Assembly (NCBI GenBank): GCA_017452565.1
Contig: JAFTMF010000187.1
Location: 1 to 22,394, forward strand
DNA from: Clostridia bacterium
GTDB taxonomy: Bacteria; Bacillota; Clostridia; Oscillospirales; CAG-272
DNA length: 22,394 nucleotides
Direction of reading: 5' to 3'
Shown: one piece after another, positions 6,269 through 14,169 of the stretch
How positions within the stretch are numbered: position 1 is the first letter of the stretch
Layout: each line of letters opens with the position of its first letter
Translations under genes and position numbers: made by a program
Notes under the pieces: generated by a model
The model's database searches: none
What the model saw: the letters and a program-made list of their open reading frames with translations, nothing else
Told to the model about the DNA's origin: nothing

Positions 6269-7456
6269 CTCCCGAGCACTCTCCACCGAATCCACGCCGG
6301 TGGCGTTTTTGACGGGGGCGAATTCTGTTTCGCGGACTACCTCGTAGGCGAGGCAGGCGTCCATCATATGGATCATATCCAGAATCAGCGACTCGAATTT
6401 GAAGCCGTTAGGTTCGGTGGGCTTGATGAAATTGCCGTCCTCGTCAATATAGGGGACCTTCTTCTCGGCCATATGCACGGGCAGATGGCGGTTGGAGATC
6501 TCTACGAGGCTCTCGATCTTGAACAGATAGTTCAGAATGACGCCGAAACGGTAGAGCAGCTCGCCCCGATCGTCTCGGAGGGTGATCATATCGTCGGTCA
6601 TTTCGTAATATTCCACGATGGAGGGCTTGCCGTCCTCCAGGCACAGCACGCCCAGCTTTTCGGTGGGGAATGCCTTGGAAACCACCTTCGCACCGCAGTC
6701 GCTGCCCGAAAGCAGGGTCGCGCCTACGAAATCGGGGGAGCAGATCCGCTGGCAGACGTTGTCAACCGCAAAGGCGTTCAGCCATTCCACGCCCAGCTCT
6801 CTCATCTCGGCAAGGCATCCGCTTCTCTCCAGAGAGGAGAACCAACCGCCGTTGCCGTTGGGGGAGAGCGCCAGTCTGTCGGGTGCTTCCAGATACAGAT
6901 CGCCATCGAAGGAAACGGCGGGCGCCATCTCCTGCACGAAGAAGCGAACGTTTTCCTTGCCGTAGCCGAAATAATCGTGCTCCTCGAAGAAAGCAACGGT
7001 GTCAGCGTTGTTTTTGTCGCTGGTCATAATATAAAGAGGGATCGCGCGGCCGGCCATATCGGTAACGTCCTGCAAATTGCGGATCAGACATTCGAAAATA
7101 TACAGCGGACGGGTGATGCCGATGTTGTAGGTTCCCTTGGGCTTATCCCAGCCAAGTCGGGTGCCCTGACCGCCTGCCAAAAGAACGGCGGCAATCTTGC
7201 CGGCTTGGATGGCCTCGATGCCTGCTTCGGTGTAGCGAGCCCGATCTTTTTCGATCTCGGCAAGCTCCAGCGCACCCAGAGGTGCCAGCTCGCCCCGGGG
7301 ATTGGTGTGATTCTCACCGCCAAGCAGGGAGAGAAGGCTCCAATCTACGGCTCGCAGCTGTACAGCCAGTCTCTCCTGTGCATCGGCAGGGAGGGACTCG
7401 TAATGGCGAAGCAGTTTCTCCTGACCGTGCAGGCGCAGTAAATCTCTGATTTCCAT
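6239..7456 (-). CDS. UDP-sugar pyrophosphorylase, UAP/AGX type
   Basis: A 405-aa uridylyltransferase of the UDPGP family, catalysing UTP + sugar-1-phosphate to UDP-sugar + PPi in the cytoplasm. The nucleotide loop LLAGGQGTRLGWDKPKG lies at 92-108, PNGNGG at 199-204 and VDN at 231-233. Then follow SDCGAKVVSKAFPTE, VEYYE, KPTEPNGFKFE and EFAPVKNATG. These match eukaryotic-style UDP-N-acetylhexosamine pyrophosphorylases (UAP/AGX) better than bacterial GalU, which is a different family. GlcNAc-1-P, GalNAc-1-P or glucose-1-P are all possible substrates. AAGGAG lies 5 nt before the ATG, and a consensus promoter lies at 7499-7527. The C-terminus is encoded by a perfect palindrome, so the last nine residues may derive from a repeat. 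Confidence 0.88.
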   Translation of the reverse strand: MEIRDLLRLHGQEKLLRHYESLPADAQERLAVQLRAVDWSLLSLLGGENHTNPRGELAPLGALELAEIEKDRARYTEAGIEAIQAGKIAAVLLAGGQGTRLGWDKPKGTYNIGITRPLYIFECLIRNLQDVTDMAGRAIPLYIMTSDKNNADTVAFFEEHDYFGYGKENVRFFVQEMAPAVSFDGDLYLEAPDRLALSPNGNGGWFSSLERSGCLAEMRELGVEWLNAFAVDNVCQRICSPDFVGATLLSGSDCGAKVVSKAFPTEKLGVLCLEDGKPSIVEYYEMTDDMITLRDDRGELLYRFGVILNYLFKIESLVEISNRHLPVHMAEKKVPYIDEDGNFIKPTEPNGFKFESLILDMIHMMDACLAYEVVRETEFAPVKNATGVDSVESARELLKRNGVTL

Positions 7457-7498
7457 AGGATCTCCTTTTCATTCAAAGATAAATCTATCATTATATCT

Positions 7499-7527
7499 AT
7501 TATAGCACAGAAAGAGGGGGTTGTAAA
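7499..7527 (-). promoter_or_regulatory. Sigma-A promoter of the UDP-sugar pyrophosphorylase gene
   Basis: Read on the minus strand: -35 TTTACA (7522-7527), a 17-bp spacer, then -10 TATAAT (7499-7504). The start point would be near 7492, leaving a leader of about 36 nt. The -35 box lies inside the hairpin at 7514-7534. Confidence 0.8.
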
Positions 7528-7534
7528 CCCCCTC
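7514..7534 (-). terminator. Terminator of the HTH gene, overlapping the next promoter
   Basis: GAGGGGGTT and AACCCCCTC form a perfect 9-bp stem with a 3-nt loop. On the minus strand it is followed by TTTCTGT, a short T-rich tail, 27 nt after the stop of the HTH gene. The stem contains the -35 box of the following gene. Confidence 0.7.
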
Positions 7535-7560
7535 GTGGAATGATTTATCAGAAAGTCTGC

Positions 7561-8067
7561 TCAGGGGCAGGCGGAAAGCAGGGAGTCGGTGACGCCTTTG
7601 GGAGCGCCGGCAAAGCAAGACTGCAGTACGTTGCGCCGAGGCTCAATGGGAAAATCGTCGCCTTGGAATGCGTGCAGGGAAGTGATGCCTGCCTCTTCGA
7701 TATACTCTTCGGGAATTTCGCCTCGGGAGATCACACGGCGGCGAATGCGATAGATGGAGTCGCGGCTGACACACATTTCTTCGGCGGTACGCTCCATTGT
7801 GTAGCCGCGTACGTAGTGGAATGCCAAAAACAGACGCTCGTCAGCCCGTCTCAAAGCATCCCGAGCAGAATCAGCGGCGTCTCCATAGCGTGTTAAGATA
7901 CACTCGGCGCCGTGTAAGTTGGCTTTGATTTGTTCAATCTCCTTCTGTAGAACGGCCCGTCGGGGAGAATTTTCCGATAATGCGGATAGTTCTTGGAGAT
8001 GCAGCTTCAAAAGACGGCGGTCAATGCGGTATTTTTCAAATAAGGTGATCCAATTTGCCATAGGCAT
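7561..8067 (-). CDS. Sigma-70 region-4-like helix-turn-helix protein
   Basis: A 168-aa cytoplasmic DNA-binding protein. Residues 10-75 are predicted helical and charged. A helix-turn-helix of sigma region 4 or DUF1492/phage-regulator type occupies about 88-113 (GYTMERTAEEMCVSRDSIYR). The 55-residue tail has no recognised domain. It lacks sigma region 2, so it is not a complete sigma factor. AAAGGA is 4 nt before the ATG at 8067; a second in-frame ATG at 8061 has 10-nt spacing, so the protein may start there (MANWITLF). A strong promoter with a LexA box lies upstream, implying DNA-damage control. A phage origin is possible, but no other phage genes are nearby. Confidence 0.75.
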   Translation of the reverse strand: MPMANWITLFEKYRIDRRLLKLHLQELSALSENSPRRAVLQKEIEQIKANLHGAECILTRYGDAADSARDALRRADERLFLAFHYVRGYTMERTAEEMCVSRDSIYRIRRRVISRGEIPEEYIEEAGITSLHAFQGDDFPIEPRRNVLQSCFAGAPKGVTDSLLSACP

Positions 8068-8186
8068 ACAGTCCTTTCTTTATAAAAATCGATAGTATAG
8101 GGGAGGGAAGCGCGGGGGGCGCTGATTGCGTGCGTTTGCACGCAGATATAGTGAATCGAACGGGGCGCTCGATAGTGGAAACAAAA

Positions 8187-8200
8187 CGAACAAATGTTCT
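8187..8200 (-). promoter_or_regulatory. LexA (SOS) box
   Basis: CGAACAAATGTTCT fits the Bacillus-type SOS box CGAACRNRYGTTYC at all but the last position and has a perfect GAAC-N4-GTTC core. It overlaps the predicted start point of the minus-strand promoter at 8207-8235, the normal place for LexA repression. Confidence 0.75.
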
Positions 8201-8206
8201 GATTAC

Positions 8207-8235
8207 AGTATAACACAGATTGAAGGGCTTGTCAA
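8207..8235 (-). promoter_or_regulatory. Sigma-A promoter of the HTH gene
   Basis: On the minus strand: -35 TTGACA (8230-8235), a 17-bp spacer, -10 TATACT (8207-8212). The start point is near 8200, giving a leader of about 130 nt that includes a hairpin at 8127-8144 (TGCGTGC/GCACGCA). Confidence 0.85.
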
Positions 8236-8426
8236 GAGGGCGGGAAAGATTTTCTTGAAACGCAAAAATCGTCAAAAGTCTCGATTTTCGAGGATTTTCG
8301 GTCTGAATTACCTGTTTTGTGCAACTTTTGTGCAAAATGCTGTGGTGTAGAAAAAACGGCGTTAAAATTGTGCAGAATGCACAACGCTTTTTAAACGTTT
8401 CATACAGCACCGATTAGGCTCAGAAA

Positions 8427-8443
8427 GGTAAAAACAATTTACC
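8427..8443. promoter_or_regulatory. Candidate operator 1 (GGTAA-N7-TTACC)
   Basis: GGTAAAAACAATTTACC is an inverted repeat with arms GGTAAA/TTTACC. A second site of the same length and arm sequence lies at 8551-8567. The two together suggest a dimeric regulator of the downstream operon. No cognate regulator is visible here. Confidence 0.4.
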
Positions 8444-8550
8444 AAACAAAGATCGTGAACAATTCGTGAACGCTTGAGATCGAAAATTAAGGAAAGTCTG
8501 CAGATAGGGGAGTCGAAAAACGATACTTTTTCCAAAAACGCCCATACGAT

Positions 8551-8567
8551 GGTAAAATACAATTACC
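8551..8567. promoter_or_regulatory. Candidate operator 2 (GGTAA-N7-TTACC)
   Basis: GGTAAAATACAATTACC agrees with candidate operator 1 at 13 of 17 positions. The centre-to-centre distance is 124 bp, and it lies about 125 bp upstream of the -35 box at 8693. Confidence 0.4.
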
Positions 8568-8692
8568 TATTTGTTCATATTTTTCACCATCAAAAAAGAG
8601 ACGCGAGGAGACGTGTGAACACGGCGAGTCGAAAGCCCTCTTTCGAAGGGTCGGATTTGCTTTTTCGCCGTTTATTTCCTATTTTATATCTA

Positions 8693-8721
8693 TTGACAAG
8701 TTTTTGGTCTTGTGGTAAGAT
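8693..8721 (+). promoter_or_regulatory. Sigma-A promoter of the seven-gene transport operon
   Basis: Consensus -35 TTGACA (8693-8698), a 17-bp spacer, -10 TAAGAT (8716-8721). The predicted start is near 8728, leaving an untranslated leader of about 227 nt before the ATG at 8955. Confidence 0.8.
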
Positions 8722-8730
8722 AAATGCAGA

Positions 8731-8915
8731 AAAACAGCACGGCAAATCTTCCAGAATTCCATTGCCGGGCTGTTTTGTCGCCTTGCTCGGTGAGAAGCTG
8801 CAATGCAGTGGCTAACGCGAACTGCCGCAGAACCATCCCGTGGCGGGAATATAGCGGTGAATTTGGGCTTTACCGCACTTCTGCTACGGTTGGCGCTAGC
8901 CAGCTACACTGTAGC
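8731..8915 (+). promoter_or_regulatory. Structured 5' leader, possible cis-regulatory RNA
   Basis: Almost at the start point, AAAACAGC-A-CGGCAA (8731-8745) pairs with TTGCCG-G-GCTGTTTT (8762-8776), a 14-bp stem with one mismatch ending in four T. A second, larger imperfect inverted repeat has its left arm at 8797-8832 and right arm at 8879-8915. Nested within are CCCG-TGG-CGGG (8837-8847) and GCGGTGAA/TTTACCGC (8854-8876). It does not match a riboswitch class I can recognise. It could be an attenuator, a stabilising leader, or an inserted palindromic element. Confidence 0.5.
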
Positions 8916-8954
8916 AAACCAAGTTAATCATTTTTTACAGGAGGAAAAGGCAAA

Positions 8955-11900
8955 ATGATTCAATCCAAAGCGACCAGATTGCTGGCAGGTACCCTCGCGG
9001 CACTGATGTTAGCGTTGCCCGGCGGAATCAGTTCTACGGCAAGCTCTACCGACTCCGGCACAGGCGGCGGTTACGAGACCCCTTCCTTGGCTGATTTGCT
9101 GAGCACGGTTTCTTACGAGGAATATCTGGCCAAAAATCAAAATGTGCCTGCCGGTACAGGTTCAGCTGTACTTTCCGGCGACACGATTGCAAGCTACAAT
9201 GAGGCGATCACCAACGCTCCCGGCGTTACCGCAGTGGAGTTTAACGGTGAAAAGGCACTCTACCTTCCTTCGGAGGGTATTGTTGGTTGGAACATCACCG
9301 TTCCCGCTGCAGGTAAATACGTAGTCAAGTTTACCTACGCAGCTGTGGACAACAGCGATTCCAAGACCACCTCTATTGAGCGTACTTTCTACATCAATGA
9401 AACGGTTCCTTTCTACGAGTCCCGATTCCTGACCATGACCAAGTCCTGGTCGGACGAGACCGAATCCTTCCAGCATTGGGAGGGCAAGCCCCTTTATAAA
9501 TATATTAAGGATGGAAAGAACGTTTATCGCTTCGTAGACGAAGACGGTAACGTGTACAAACAGTCCATCGGTAAAGAGGGCCAGTACAAAGACAAGATGA
9601 TCTTCATCAAAGACGGCAAGGTTGATGCCGAGAAGATCAAGGGTGCTGCGCGTTACCCCGTATACAGCACCGACATCAACGGCAACGAGATCAAGTCCGA
9701 TAAGGAGCTTTTGACGGTTGGCAATGCCACCATCAACGGCGAGGATATGGGCATCGGTGAGAAGCGCGATTACCTCGCTTCCGACTCCACCGGTTACTAC
9801 ATTGATCCCCTGCAGTTTGTATTTAAGGAAGGCGAAAACACCATCCAGCTGGAGTCTCAGCGCGAAGATATGATCATTTATTCTATCGAGCTGACTCCCT
9901 ACGAGCAGTACGTTTCCTATAAGGATTACGTAAGCTACTGGAAGGGTCAGGGCGCTACCGAGATTAAGGGCGACACTGCAATCAAGGTGCAGGCAGAGTA
10001 CACCGCTGCTACCTCTGAGAACACCCTGTGTCCTTACAGCGACCGTACTTCCTACATCAACGAGCCTCAGGACGCATCCGCACTTCTGCTGAACTCCATC
10101 GGCGGTGAAGGCGGCGAAAAGTGGCAGAACATCAGCCAGTGGGCGCGTTACTCGGTAACCGTTCCCAAGTCCGGCTTCTATAAGGTTTCCCTCCGTTTCC
10201 GTCAGGGTATTCTGGAAGGTACCTTCTCCTCCCGTACGCTGAGAGTTGCGACCTCCAGCATGGTGAAGGCCGGCGAGCCCGCTCAGGTTCCCTTCTACGA
10301 AGCACAGTATCTCCAGTTCAACTATGGCGATCAGTGGCAGATGAAGGAACTGAACAGCGGTACTAAGGATACTTACTTGCTCTATCTGGAAGAGGGCGAG
10401 AACTATCTGGAATTCGAAGCATCCCTGGGTAACATGGCAGACATCCTCCGTCAGGTGGAAAATGCAATGGACACCATCAACTCCGTCTATATCAAGATCC
10501 GTATGATTACCGGTACCGACCCCGACGCAAACGTGGACTACGGTTTCTATCGGATTATGCCCGATGACATTGACGAGCTGCAGAGACAGAGAGAAGTTCT
10601 TCTGAAGGTTGCGAAGGACTTCCAGACCAAGACCAAGACTACCGGTTCCCACGCAAAGACGCTGGAAACGGTTGCAACTCTGATCGAACGTATGAAGAAG
10701 GAAGACAAGATTGCTTCCAACCTCAACAACCTGAAGGATAACATGGGTACTCTGGGTACTTGGTTGCAGAACTCCAAGAACCAGCCTCTGGAAGTGGACT
10801 ACTTGCTGATCAGCTCCGTTGATACCGAGCTGCCCGCAGCAAACGATAACTTCTGGGAAACCATCGTATTCGAAGTTCAGCAGTTCTGGCGTTCCTTCAC
10901 CGCCGATTACAACTCTCTGGGTTCTACCGAGGTTGTAAACGACGAGGGCGTGATCCAGGTTTGGACTACCCTGGCCCGTGACCAGGCGCAGATCATCCGT
11001 AACCTGATCAACTCCGACTTTAACAAGAATAACCCCGGCGTATCCGTTGAGCTGAAGCTGGTTGCAGGCGGTTCTCTGCTGCCCTCCATTCTGGCAAACG
11101 TTGGTCCCGACGTATCTATGGGACACGGCACCGGTGACGTTATCAACTGGGCAATTCGTTCCGCGATCCAAGAGCTGAACGATATGGAAGGCCTGGAAGA
11201 GGTTGTAGGTACCTATGACCCCATCAAGGGCTATTCCGGCGGTTACTTTGATGAGAACGGCGATTGGCAGGGTGCATGGTTCACCTATGCAGCACTCCAG
11301 CCTCTGACTCTGTTTGCCGACTACGCAGACGAGTCCAAGAAGCCCGAGGCTCTGCTCTACGGTCTGCCCGAGACCCAGTCCTTCTCTATGATGTTCTACC
11401 GTGCTGACGTATTCAAGGATCTGGGCATCGAAGCTCCCGAGACTTGGGACGACCTGATTGCGATTCTGCCTATTCTGCAGAACAACAACATGCAGGTAGC
11501 ACTTCCCAGCCAGCTGGGCGGTCTGAACCTCTTCCTGTACCAGATGGGCGGCGACCTCTACGCCGACGGCGGTCAGAAGATCAGCTTCGAGGACAACGTA
11601 ACCCTGTCCGCATTCGAGTATATGTGTGAGTTCTTCTCCCAGTACAGATGTCCTTACACCTACGACTTCGCAAACCGTTTCCGTACCGGTGAGATCCCCA
11701 TGGGTATTATGGACTACGGCGCATACACTCAGCTGTCCATTTTCGCAACTGAAATCAAGGGTCTGTGGGAATTCGTTCCGCTGCCCGGTGTCAAGACCGT
11801 AAATGAAGACGGCACCACTACCATCAACAACACCTCTCTCTCCGGCGTATCCGCTATGATCCTCATCCGCGACGAGGACCGTACCAAGGAGCAGGAGAAG

Positions 11901-12269
11901 AATGCATGGACCTTTATGAAGTGGTTCGTTTCCGAAGGCAACCAGTCTGCTTACGCTAACGAGCTGACTACTCTGCTGGGTACCGTTTCCAAGCACGCAA
12001 CCGCAAACGTTCGCGCACTGGAATCTCTGTCCTGGACTACCAGCGAGTATAGAAACCTGATGCAGCAGTTCACTAACCTGTCTGCTGTCCGTGAGTATCC
12101 CGGCGGCTACATCATCGGCCGTTACGTATCGTTCGCATTCCTGGCTGTTTACAACAACAACGCTGACCCTGTTGACGAGCTGCAATCCTACGTTGTAGAA
12201 ATCAATAAGGAACTTACCAGAAAGCGTATGGAATTCGAAATGAAAGTCCCCGCCGACGCGATTGACTAA
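8955..12269 (+). CDS. Giant extracellular solute-binding protein
   Basis: A 1104-aa secreted protein, more than twice the length of usual sugar-binding proteins. The signal peptide is residues 1 to about 30 (hydrophobic core AGTLAALMLALPGG). No lipobox Cys is present, so it is not an obvious lipoprotein. Two beta-rich modules follow (about 75-330 and 340-530), each with a V-P-x-[AS]-G-x-Y core (ITVPAAGKYVV, VTVPKSGFYKV) as in carbohydrate-binding folds. A helical, charged linker spans 537-650. A type-1 SBP domain runs from about 660 to the end (VQVWTTLARDQ-type start, then NNPGVSVELKLV and GDVINWA). AGGAGG (8939-8944) precedes the ATG by 10 nt. First gene of the operon; it presumably delivers ligand to the downstream permeases. 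The ligand is unknown but probably a carbohydrate. Confidence 0.85.
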   Translation: MIQSKATRLLAGTLAALMLALPGGISSTASSTDSGTGGGYETPSLADLLSTVSYEEYLAKNQNVPAGTGSAVLSGDTIASYNEAITNAPGVTAVEFNGEKALYLPSEGIVGWNITVPAAGKYVVKFTYAAVDNSDSKTTSIERTFYINETVPFYESRFLTMTKSWSDETESFQHWEGKPLYKYIKDGKNVYRFVDEDGNVYKQSIGKEGQYKDKMIFIKDGKVDAEKIKGAARYPVYSTDINGNEIKSDKELLTVGNATINGEDMGIGEKRDYLASDSTGYYIDPLQFVFKEGENTIQLESQREDMIIYSIELTPYEQYVSYKDYVSYWKGQGATEIKGDTAIKVQAEYTAATSENTLCPYSDRTSYINEPQDASALLLNSIGGEGGEKWQNISQWARYSVTVPKSGFYKVSLRFRQGILEGTFSSRTLRVATSSMVKAGEPAQVPFYEAQYLQFNYGDQWQMKELNSGTKDTYLLYLEEGENYLEFEASLGNMADILRQVENAMDTINSVYIKIRMITGTDPDANVDYGFYRIMPDDIDELQRQREVLLKVAKDFQTKTKTTGSHAKTLETVATLIERMKKEDKIASNLNNLKDNMGTLGTWLQNSKNQPLEVDYLLISSVDTELPAANDNFWETIVFEVQQFWRSFTADYNSLGSTEVVNDEGVIQVWTTLARDQAQIIRNLINSDFNKNNPGVSVELKLVAGGSLLPSILANVGPDVSMGHGTGDVINWAIRSAIQELNDMEGLEEVVGTYDPIKGYSGGYFDENGDWQGAWFTYAALQPLTLFADYADESKKPEALLYGLPETQSFSMMFYRADVFKDLGIEAPETWDDLIAILPILQNNNMQVALPSQLGGLNLFLYQMGGDLYADGGQKISFEDNVTLSAFEYMCEFFSQYRCPYTYDFANRFRTGEIPMGIMDYGAYTQLSIFATEIKGLWEFVPLPGVKTVNEDGTTTINNTSLSGVSAMILIRDEDRTKEQEKNAWTFMKWFVSEGNQSAYANELTTLLGTVSKHATANVRALESLSWTTSEYRNLMQQFTNLSAVREYPGGYIIGRYVSFAFLAVYNNNADPVDELQSYVVEINKELTRKRMEFEMKVPADAID

Positions 12270-12315
12270 TCGTTTTGGCAAATGAAACATTATTACAAAA
12301 AGGAGTGGATTTCAG

Positions 12316-13275
12316 GTGTCAGCGAAAGCGACAGCTACTGAGCAGGTCAAGCGTCCGGTAAACAGACGGGATATGAACAGATTTCAGTGGACCATCCATG
12401 AAATGAAGCGCAACTGGGTTGCGTACGTCATGTTGGCTCCTTACTATCTGATCTTCCTTACCTTTACTATCATCCCGGTTATTGTCTCCCTGCTTATCAG
12501 CTTTACAGACTTTAATATGTTGGAAGTCCCCAACATCCTGTGGTTCAAGAACTACGCAAGACTATTCGTCGATGACGATATCTTCATTCTCGCCGTACAG
12601 AATACGATGATCTTTGCGGCAATCACCGGCCCCGTTTCTTACATTATGTCCTTCCTGGTGGCTTGGTTTATCAACGAGCTCCCCCCCAAGATCAGAGCAC
12701 TGGTTACCCTGGTCTTCTACGCCCCCAACCTGGCAGGTTCCGTTTATATGATCTGGCAGGTAGCATTCTCCGCAGACTCCTACGGTTACGTAAACGGTCT
12801 GCTGCTCTACCTGGATATCATTGATACGCCTGTGGACTGGTTCCATAATGCCGATTACGTAATGCCTCTGTGTATTGTAGTTGCGCTGTGGACCTCTCTG
12901 GGTACCTCCTTCCTTGCATTTATTGCAGGTTTGCAGGGTCTGGACCGCTCCCTCTTCGAGGCGGGCGCTGTGGACGGCGTTAAAAACAGATGGCAGGAGC
13001 TGTGGTACATCACCCTGCCTTCCATGAAGCCTATGCTTCTGTTCGGTGCGATTCAGGCCATCACCGGTTCCTTCGGTTTCGGCGGTATCGTAACTGCACT
13101 GGCAGGCTTCCCCTCCGTGGACTACGTAGCCCACACGATCACCCACCACCTTGACGACTACGGCGGAGCTCGATTCGAAATCGGTTACGCTTCGGCTATT
13201 GCAACCGTTCTGTTTATCATCATGATCGGTGCCAACGGCCTCGTCAACAGACTACTTTCGAAGTTGGGGCAGTAA
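12316..13275 (+). CDS. Sugar ABC transporter permease, MalF/UgpA type (pair 1)
   Basis: A 319-aa inner-membrane permease. A basic cytoplasmic N-terminus (about 35 residues) is followed by six predicted membrane spans. The cytoplasmic EAA loop that contacts the ATPase begins at E215 (EAGAVDG, then WYITLPSMKP). The start is GTG at 12316 with AAAGGAG 10 nt upstream; the next residues SAKATATEQ are in frame and no better ATG is placed. It lies 46 bp after the solute-binding protein gene and 1 bp before its partner, with which it should form a heterodimer. Confidence 0.93.
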   Translation: MSAKATATEQVKRPVNRRDMNRFQWTIHEMKRNWVAYVMLAPYYLIFLTFTIIPVIVSLLISFTDFNMLEVPNILWFKNYARLFVDDDIFILAVQNTMIFAAITGPVSYIMSFLVAWFINELPPKIRALVTLVFYAPNLAGSVYMIWQVAFSADSYGYVNGLLLYLDIIDTPVDWFHNADYVMPLCIVVALWTSLGTSFLAFIAGLQGLDRSLFEAGAVDGVKNRWQELWYITLPSMKPMLLFGAIQAITGSFGFGGIVTALAGFPSVDYVAHTITHHLDDYGGARFEIGYASAIATVLFIIMIGANGLVNRLLSKLGQ

Positions 13276-13276
13276 T

Positions 13277-14158
13277 ATGGCAAGAGTACAAAAACTTAGA
13301 ACCAGAAGACATACCGTCGTCCTCAACCGTTCGAAGGGCGGCGACGCAGGAATTTCTTTCTTCCTGATCATCATGGGCGCATTCATGTTCTTGCCCATGC
13401 TTTATACCATTCTTCAGTCTCTGAAGCCTCTTGACGAGCTGTGGGCATATCCCCCTAAGTTCTACGTTGTTTCTCCTACGCTGAAGAACTTCAAGGATCT
13501 GTTCCGACTGATGAACACCTCCTGGGTACCTTTCTCCCGTTACATCTTCAACACTGTACTGATCTCGGTTACCGGTACCTTCGGTAACTTGGCACTGTCC
13601 GCACTGGCAGCTTACGTTCTGTCTAAGCTGCACTTCCCGGGCAAGAACTGGATGTTCAAGCTGATCGTCCTCTCCCTGATGTTCAACGCAGTTGTTGCAG
13701 GTATCGCAAACTTTATCATTATGTCCTCCTTCGGTTGGGTTGATACCTACCTGGCAGTAATCATCCCCTCTTGGGGCTCTACTCTGGGTCTGTACCTGAT
13801 GAAGCAGTATATGGACTCCTCGGTATCCGATGCAGTGCTGGAATCGGCACGACTGGACGGCGCAAGAGAGCTTCGCATCTTCTGGTCCATCGCGCTGCCG
13901 ATGGTAAAACCCGCTTGTCTGACTCTGATCGTAGAGTCCTTCAAGAACCTGTGGAACTCCGGTTCTACCATTTACATCTACAGTGAGGAACTGAAGACCT
14001 TCAACTATGCGATCGGTCAGATCATCGCCGGCGGCGTTGTTCGTTCCGGTGCGGCTGCGGCTTCTACCGTAGTTATGATGATCGTTCCTATCACCGTATT
14101 CGTTGTATCTCAGAGTAACATCATCGAGACGATGGCATCGTCCGGTATGAAGGATTAA
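13277..14158 (+). CDS. Carbohydrate ABC transporter permease, MalG/UgpE type (pair 1)
   Basis: A 293-aa permease with about six membrane spans. The EAA loop is LESARLDGA starting near E189, followed by WSIALPMVKP. The MalG-like N-terminus (ILQSLKPLDELWAYPP) places it as the second subunit of a CUT1-type pair. The ATG at 13277 begins 1 nt after the stop of the preceding gene and has only a poor ribosome binding site, so translation is probably coupled. The in-frame ATG at 13229 would overlap the upstream gene and add a non-family N-terminus. The next gene's ribosome binding site overlaps this stop codon. Confidence 0.93.
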   Translation: MARVQKLRTRRHTVVLNRSKGGDAGISFFLIIMGAFMFLPMLYTILQSLKPLDELWAYPPKFYVVSPTLKNFKDLFRLMNTSWVPFSRYIFNTVLISVTGTFGNLALSALAAYVLSKLHFPGKNWMFKLIVLSLMFNAVVAGIANFIIMSSFGWVDTYLAVIIPSWGSTLGLYLMKQYMDSSVSDAVLESARLDGARELRIFWSIALPMVKPACLTLIVESFKNLWNSGSTIYIYSEELKTFNYAIGQIIAGGVVRSGAAAASTVVMMIVPITVFVVSQSNIIETMASSGMKD

Positions 14159-14169
14159 GGAGGATAGCG

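Larger units (their letters stand above)
8068..8954. other. Divergent intergenic control region (about 890 bp), no gene seen
   Basis: This region holds the minus-strand promoter of the HTH gene (8207-8235) with a LexA box, paired short repeats (8315-8335, 8368-8384, 8453-8471), two GGTAA-N7-TTACC inverted repeats (8427-8443, 8551-8567), a forward promoter (8693-8721) and a structured leader (8728-8954). Short open frames here lack ribosome binding sites and recognisable protein character. The middle (8240-8600) is clearly richer in A and T than the flanking genes. Confidence 0.6.

Noticed and set aside
8474..8815. A 113-codon forward open frame in the divergent region
   Set aside because: It runs across the predicted promoter and leader hairpin, lacks a ribosome binding site and has no protein-like composition.
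8797..8915. Known riboswitch in the operon leader
   Set aside because: I could not match conserved cores of the cobalamin, TPP, glycine or c-di-GMP classes by eye, so only a structured leader is claimed.
9162..12290. A 1042-codon minus-strand open frame opposite the solute-binding protein
   Set aside because: Same cause: it is codon-aligned with a strongly biased sense gene. The translated sequence has no family resemblance.
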